A stretch of 8,980 nt of DNA from the NCBI GenBank assembly GCA_003542015.1, contig DPLL01000525.1, forward strand, positions 1 to 8,980, in the 5' to 3' direction. A model generated the notes under the pieces. It saw only the letters and a program-made list of their open reading frames with translations, ran no database searches and was not told the DNA's origin. Below are positions 6,597 to 8,980 of this stretch, piece by piece (the first letter of the stretch is position 1; every line of letters begins with the position of its first letter). Source of the DNA: Microcoleaceae cyanobacterium UBA9251. Lineage in GTDB: Bacteria; Cyanobacteriota; Cyanobacteriia; Cyanobacteriales; Microcoleaceae. The translations under genes were made by a program, and so were the position numbers.

Positions 6597-7187
6597 TTAT
6601 ATTTCTTTTGATGCGATCGCCTGAACAACTGCTCCAATGCCAGTATGATAAATACCTTCTATTATATCACGCTCAAGCTCAATTAGATGCTGAAACTTTA
6701 AGCCAGCTAACTCAAGGCTTAAAGATTCTTTAGATTGCATCACATCTACGGAATTTCCCCCGCCAGTACCATGCTTCAACTGATCGGGTGTATAAGCCTC
6801 AATCAGAAAAACACCGTTTCGTTTTAACCCTGCTGCAACTTTTTTATGAAGTTGTTTTCTTACTGAAGAAGGCAATGGACAAAATATAGATACAATTCCA
6901 TCCCATTGATTTTCGCCTAAATCATAATCTGCTAAATCAGCTTGAATAAACTCAATAACAACCCCATGCTCTTCTGCTAACTTTCTGGCTTTATTCAAAC
7001 CAACTAGAGAAGCATCTACAGCAGTTACAGAGTAACCCTGTTTCGCCAGAAAAACAGCATTCCGCCCTTCTCCTTCCGCCAAGCTTAGAACTTTACCTTT
7101 TGGAATACTGCTGACGTTCCCTTCCAAAAATTTGTTCGGGTTTTTGCCATATACGTACTCTTCTGCACTGTATCTTTCATCCCACAT
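6597..7187 (-). CDS. Class I SAM-dependent methyltransferase (small, TehB-like group)
   Basis: This 196-residue protein is a full Rossmann-fold methyltransferase: WDERYS at the start, motif I VLSLAEGEGRNA (33-44), acidic Asp58 in TAVDAS to hold the ribose, QADLADYDL (82-90), and WDGIVSIFCPLP (95-106) as motif IV. The WDERYS...YGxxPNxFL opening and GEGRN motif are typical of a widespread small-molecule group related to tellurite/thiopurine methyltransferases; it lacks the NPPF/DPPY motif of DNA adenine or N4-cytosine methylases, so a DNA substrate is unlikely. The substrate is unknown. The ribosome site GGAG (plus strand 7195-7198) lies seven bases before the ATG. It leads the ptuAB transcript, either as a bystander or as a partner. 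Confidence 0.85.
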   Translation of the reverse strand: MWDERYSAEEYVYGKNPNKFLEGNVSSIPKGKVLSLAEGEGRNAVFLAKQGYSVTAVDASLVGLNKARKLAEEHGVVIEFIQADLADYDLGENQWDGIVSIFCPLPSSVRKQLHKKVAAGLKRNGVFLIEAYTPDQLKHGTGGGNSVDVMQSKESLSLELAGLKFQHLIELERDIIEGIYHTGIGAVVQAIASKEI

Positions 7188-7242
7188 CTGTTTTCTCCAC
7201 TTGTTATCGTTGGCATATTTAATGCTAAATAAATATAACCAT

Positions 7243-7262
7243 ATTATACGGAATTATACGGA
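7243..7262 (-). promoter_or_regulatory. Duplicated -10-like box upstream of the methyltransferase-ptuAB unit
   Basis: On the minus strand the 10-mer TCCGTATAAT occurs twice in tandem, giving two perfect TATAAT boxes ten bases apart, about 56-66 bases before the methyltransferase ATG. No good -35 is seen at 16-18 bases. It may be a promoter with a duplicated -10 element or an operator repeat. Direct repeat copy B lies just upstream. Confidence 0.45.
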
Positions 7263-7275
7263 AAATTTCTTGATC

Positions 7276-7295
7276 ATACCCATAAATGAAATTTT
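7276..7295. repeat. Direct repeat, copy B (upstream of the methyltransferase)
   Basis: ATACCCATAAATGAAATTTT matches 4538-4558 apart from one base; 17 bases (7279-7295) are identical. It lies between the truncated methyltransferase fragment and the promoter-like repeat of the intact one, at the upstream edge of the Septu-like cassette. Confidence 0.6.
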
Positions 7296-7328
7296 TCATC
7301 TCCAAGGGAATTGTTAGACGGCTTTTTC

Positions 7329-7646
7329 CTAAGCTGCTTGCAGAATATAGAACGTATAACCATAGGAGTCGCTGAATTTTTCAAACAGTCTCATCTCTTC
7401 TTCAGTTTCACGAATAACTGATTGAGTAATTGGGGTGATTTCGATCTGCTGCATCCGCTCACGGAGCGGTTCATAATAATTGACCCACCAAACCTGACTC
7501 GGCAGCCGATGCGTAGAAATTACGCTAAAGCCAGACCGATTAGCCCGATCGATATTCTCAGCCTCTGTACCCATCATAGGATAGGCGTTTTGCCAATACG
7601 CGATCGCAATAACGAGCAAAAATTCTGATGGCAAATACATTACCAC
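7329..7646 (-). pseudogene. 5'-truncated SAM methyltransferase (C-terminal fragment)
   Basis: The 105 codons from GTG 7646 read like only the last part of a class I methyltransferase: WQNAYPMMGT (18-27), then NIDRANRSGFSVISTHRLP (31-49), VWWVNYYEPLRERM (52-65) and a closing EKFSDSYGYTFYILQ (89-103). In full-length relatives these segments follow about 130-150 residues with the SAM-binding motifs, none of which are present. Upstream the frame stays open for only about ten codons before a TGA, with no homologous sequence there. The first 15 residues look unrelated to the family. This is most likely a decayed remnant; expression as a short protein cannot be excluded. It is a different family from the intact methyltransferase 141 bases away. 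Confidence 0.65.
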
Positions 7647-7744
7647 TTCTTTTTTAGTTGCTGCTTTTGCACCAAAAGCTGTTCAAAAATTTGCAGAAGA
7701 TCCGTAAGAAAAGTTGAGTGAAATTGATAATTAAAGCAGCCGAC

Positions 7745-7775
7745 GAGCTGGTAAAATCTGTTTTTACCACAGCTC
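7745..7775. repeat. Inverted repeat downstream of era
   Basis: GAGCTGGTAAAA (7745-7756) pairs with TTTTACC-AC-AGCTC (7762-7775), a 12-pair stem with a two-base bulge and a five-base loop. It lies 67 bases past the era stop in era's direction and could end era transcription, but no T-run follows on either strand. The rest of 7647-7841 holds only a 53-codon open frame (7640-7801, minus) that I do not support as a gene. Confidence 0.45.
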
Positions 7776-7841
7776 AAAATTCTGTATATTTGAGTTATCA
7801 TTTCTCTCAACGATCGCCCTTCTTTGCTGCGTCAGTTCGCT

Positions 7842-8801
7842 TTATTCTTCTACCCGATAGCCCAGTTCCGCCAAACGAGTGCGCGACTGCCGCCATTTCG
7901 GCTGCACCTTGACAAATAACTCCAAATATACCTTACCCTCAATTAACTTTTGAATCTGTTCGCGGGCCGCACTGCCGATCGCCTTCAGCATACTCCCGCC
8001 TTTACCAATTAAAATGCCTTTTTGGGAATCGCGTTCGACGTGAATTGCAGCGAGAATTCGGGTGATTTTCGGTTCTTCTTCGATCATGTCGATCACAATT
8101 GCCACTGAATGTGGCACTTCTTCCCGCGTCACCAGCAAAATCTGTTCCCGAATCAATTCCCCCATAATAAAACGTTCCGGCTGGTCAGTCACCAAATCGG
8201 GCGGATAATAATAAGGGCCTTCTTCTAAATTTTCCACTAACAACTGTTGCAGCGACTCGACTCCCTCCCCGGTGAGAGCCGAAAATTTGACAACGGGCCA
8301 CTGAGGATTGACAATTTGCTCGTAAGTGCGATCGATCAACACACAATCCGACGGTTGTTCGTCTAACTTATTCACTCCCAAAATCACCGGAACTTCGGTA
8401 TTGCTGAGCAAATCCACAATATATCGATCGCCCCCTCCCGATTCTACCGAGCCATCCACCACAAATAGAATCACATCTACAGATTTAATCGCTATTTGAG
8501 CATTTTGCAGCAAAACCTTCCCCAATTGGTGGTGCGGCTTATGAATTCCCGGAGTATCCACAAAAATAATTTGTGCCTCCGGCGTCGTCAAAATGCCCCG
8601 CAATCTGTTGCGAGTCGTCTGCGCCACCGGCGAAGTAATCGCAATTTTCTGCCCCACCAACCGATTCATCAGCGTTGATTTGCCGACATTCGGGCGTCCC
8701 ACAATACCCACAAAGCCGGATTTGTAACCCGCAGGAGCCGCGGGAACACTCATAATTTCTGATACGTCTATGACTTTGCTGTCTTCCACTAAAATCACCA
8801 A
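7842..8801 (-). CDS. era: GTPase Era (ribosome assembly, 16S rRNA binding)
   Basis: This 319-residue protein has every Era mark: G1 GRPNVGKS (35-42), the switch QTTRNRLRGI (61-70), G3 DTPG (82-85) followed by IHKP, G4 NKLD (144-147), G5 SAL (174-176), and a C-terminal KH domain with IGKGGS (265-270) that binds the 3' end of 16S rRNA. It acts in maturation of the small ribosomal subunit, at the inner face of the membrane or in the cytosol. The start is TTG at 8801 or GTG at 8798, supported by a strong ribosome site (GGAGAAAGGG, about eight bases upstream); the first ATG (8753, residue 17) has only weak upstream signal. The gene is more G/C-rich than the accessory block before it and marks the far edge of that block. 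Confidence 0.95.
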   Translation of the reverse strand: MVILVEDSKVIDVSEIMSVPAAPAGYKSGFVGIVGRPNVGKSTLMNRLVGQKIAITSPVAQTTRNRLRGILTTPEAQIIFVDTPGIHKPHHQLGKVLLQNAQIAIKSVDVILFVVDGSVESGGGDRYIVDLLSNTEVPVILGVNKLDEQPSDCVLIDRTYEQIVNPQWPVVKFSALTGEGVESLQQLLVENLEEGPYYYPPDLVTDQPERFIMGELIREQILLVTREEVPHSVAIVIDMIEEEPKITRILAAIHVERDSQKGILIGKGGSMLKAIGSAAREQIQKLIEGKVYLELFVKVQPKWRQSRTRLAELGYRVEE

Positions 8802-8841
8802 TTTTCAAGCCCTTTCTCCATCTATTGTCGCCTGAAAATAC

Positions 8842-8980
8842 TCAGAAGTCATTAGTCAGTAGTCAGTAGTCATTAGTTAGTATGCAGATTCATACCCGAT
8901 ACCCGATGCCCGATGCCCCATACTTCAGAAGTCATTAGTCAGTAGTCAGTAGTCATTAGTTAGTAGGCAGATTCATACCC
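8842..8980. repeat. Higher-order heptanucleotide (STRR-type) tandem repeat
   Basis: Two 56-base copies (8842-8897 and 8925-8980) differ by one base and recur with an 83-base period; the second runs off the window. Each holds five heptamers of the form AGTCATT/AGTCAGT/AGTTAGT (8847-8881 in the first copy). Between the copies lies a second heptamer family, CCCGATA, CCCGATG, CCCGATG, CCCCATA (8895-8922). Short tandemly repeated heptanucleotides (STRR) are an established feature of filamentous cyanobacteria. Confidence 0.85.

Noticed and set aside
6597..7187. DNA methyltransferase of a restriction-modification system
   Set aside because: The gene lacks NPPF/DPPY or PC-type catalytic motifs and any target-recognition domain, and it is only 196 residues long.
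7640..7801. 53-codon minus-strand frame (ATG 7801 to TAA) touching the start of the methyltransferase fragment
   Set aside because: The Lys/Gln-rich end gives no family match, it runs through the inverted repeat at 7745-7775, and there is no clear ribosome site.
8842..8980. CRISPR array
   Set aside because: The repeats are heptamer-based with an 83-base block period; the 27-base 'spacer' is itself repetitive and no cas gene is nearby.

Overview
The window reads as cyanobacterial chromosome, most likely from a filamentous genome of the Microcoleus/Oscillatoria kind (genus is inference). It carries petM (cytochrome b6f), ycf39 (photosystem II assembly) followed directly by a cyanobacterial NAD kinase, many copies of the octamer GCGATCGC (HIP1, e.g. 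1913-1920, 3046-3053, 6348-6355, 6441-6448, 6613-6620, 7600-7607), and heptanucleotide repeats of the STRR kind at the right edge.

Layout. 1-288: non-coding, with a dispersed repeat and two hairpins that look like the right end of an IS200/IS605-type element lying almost against petM. 289-2470 (+): the housekeeping block petM, ycf39, nadK. 2556-7646 (all -): an accessory block, visibly richer in A/T over much of its length. Read in transcription order it holds a 5'-truncated methyltransferase fragment, an intact small SAM methyltransferase, a RecF/SMC-like ATPase and an HNH nuclease that overlap by ATGA (a Septu-like PtuA/PtuB pair), an orphan DUF433 antitoxin-like gene, a trypsin-like protease with an unrecognised N-terminal region, and a small secreted protein. 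7842-8801 (-): era. 8842-8980: a higher-order heptamer repeat that runs off the window.

Working together. The left block links photosynthetic electron transport, PSII assembly and NADP supply. The accessory block looks like a small defence island between nadK and era. Its core is the methyltransferase-ptuA-ptuB transcription unit, with good ribosome binding sites, a 19-base gap and then a 4-base overlap. Near-identical short direct repeats (about 4538-4558 and 7276-7295) flank this core, and a second 18-base match ties the gap behind ptuB to the methyltransferase gene. The strongest candidates for something undescribed are this repeat-bounded cassette, the neighbouring protease, and the IS605-like remnant that occupies the petM leader. 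Function calls rest on reading motifs by eye; no database search was possible.
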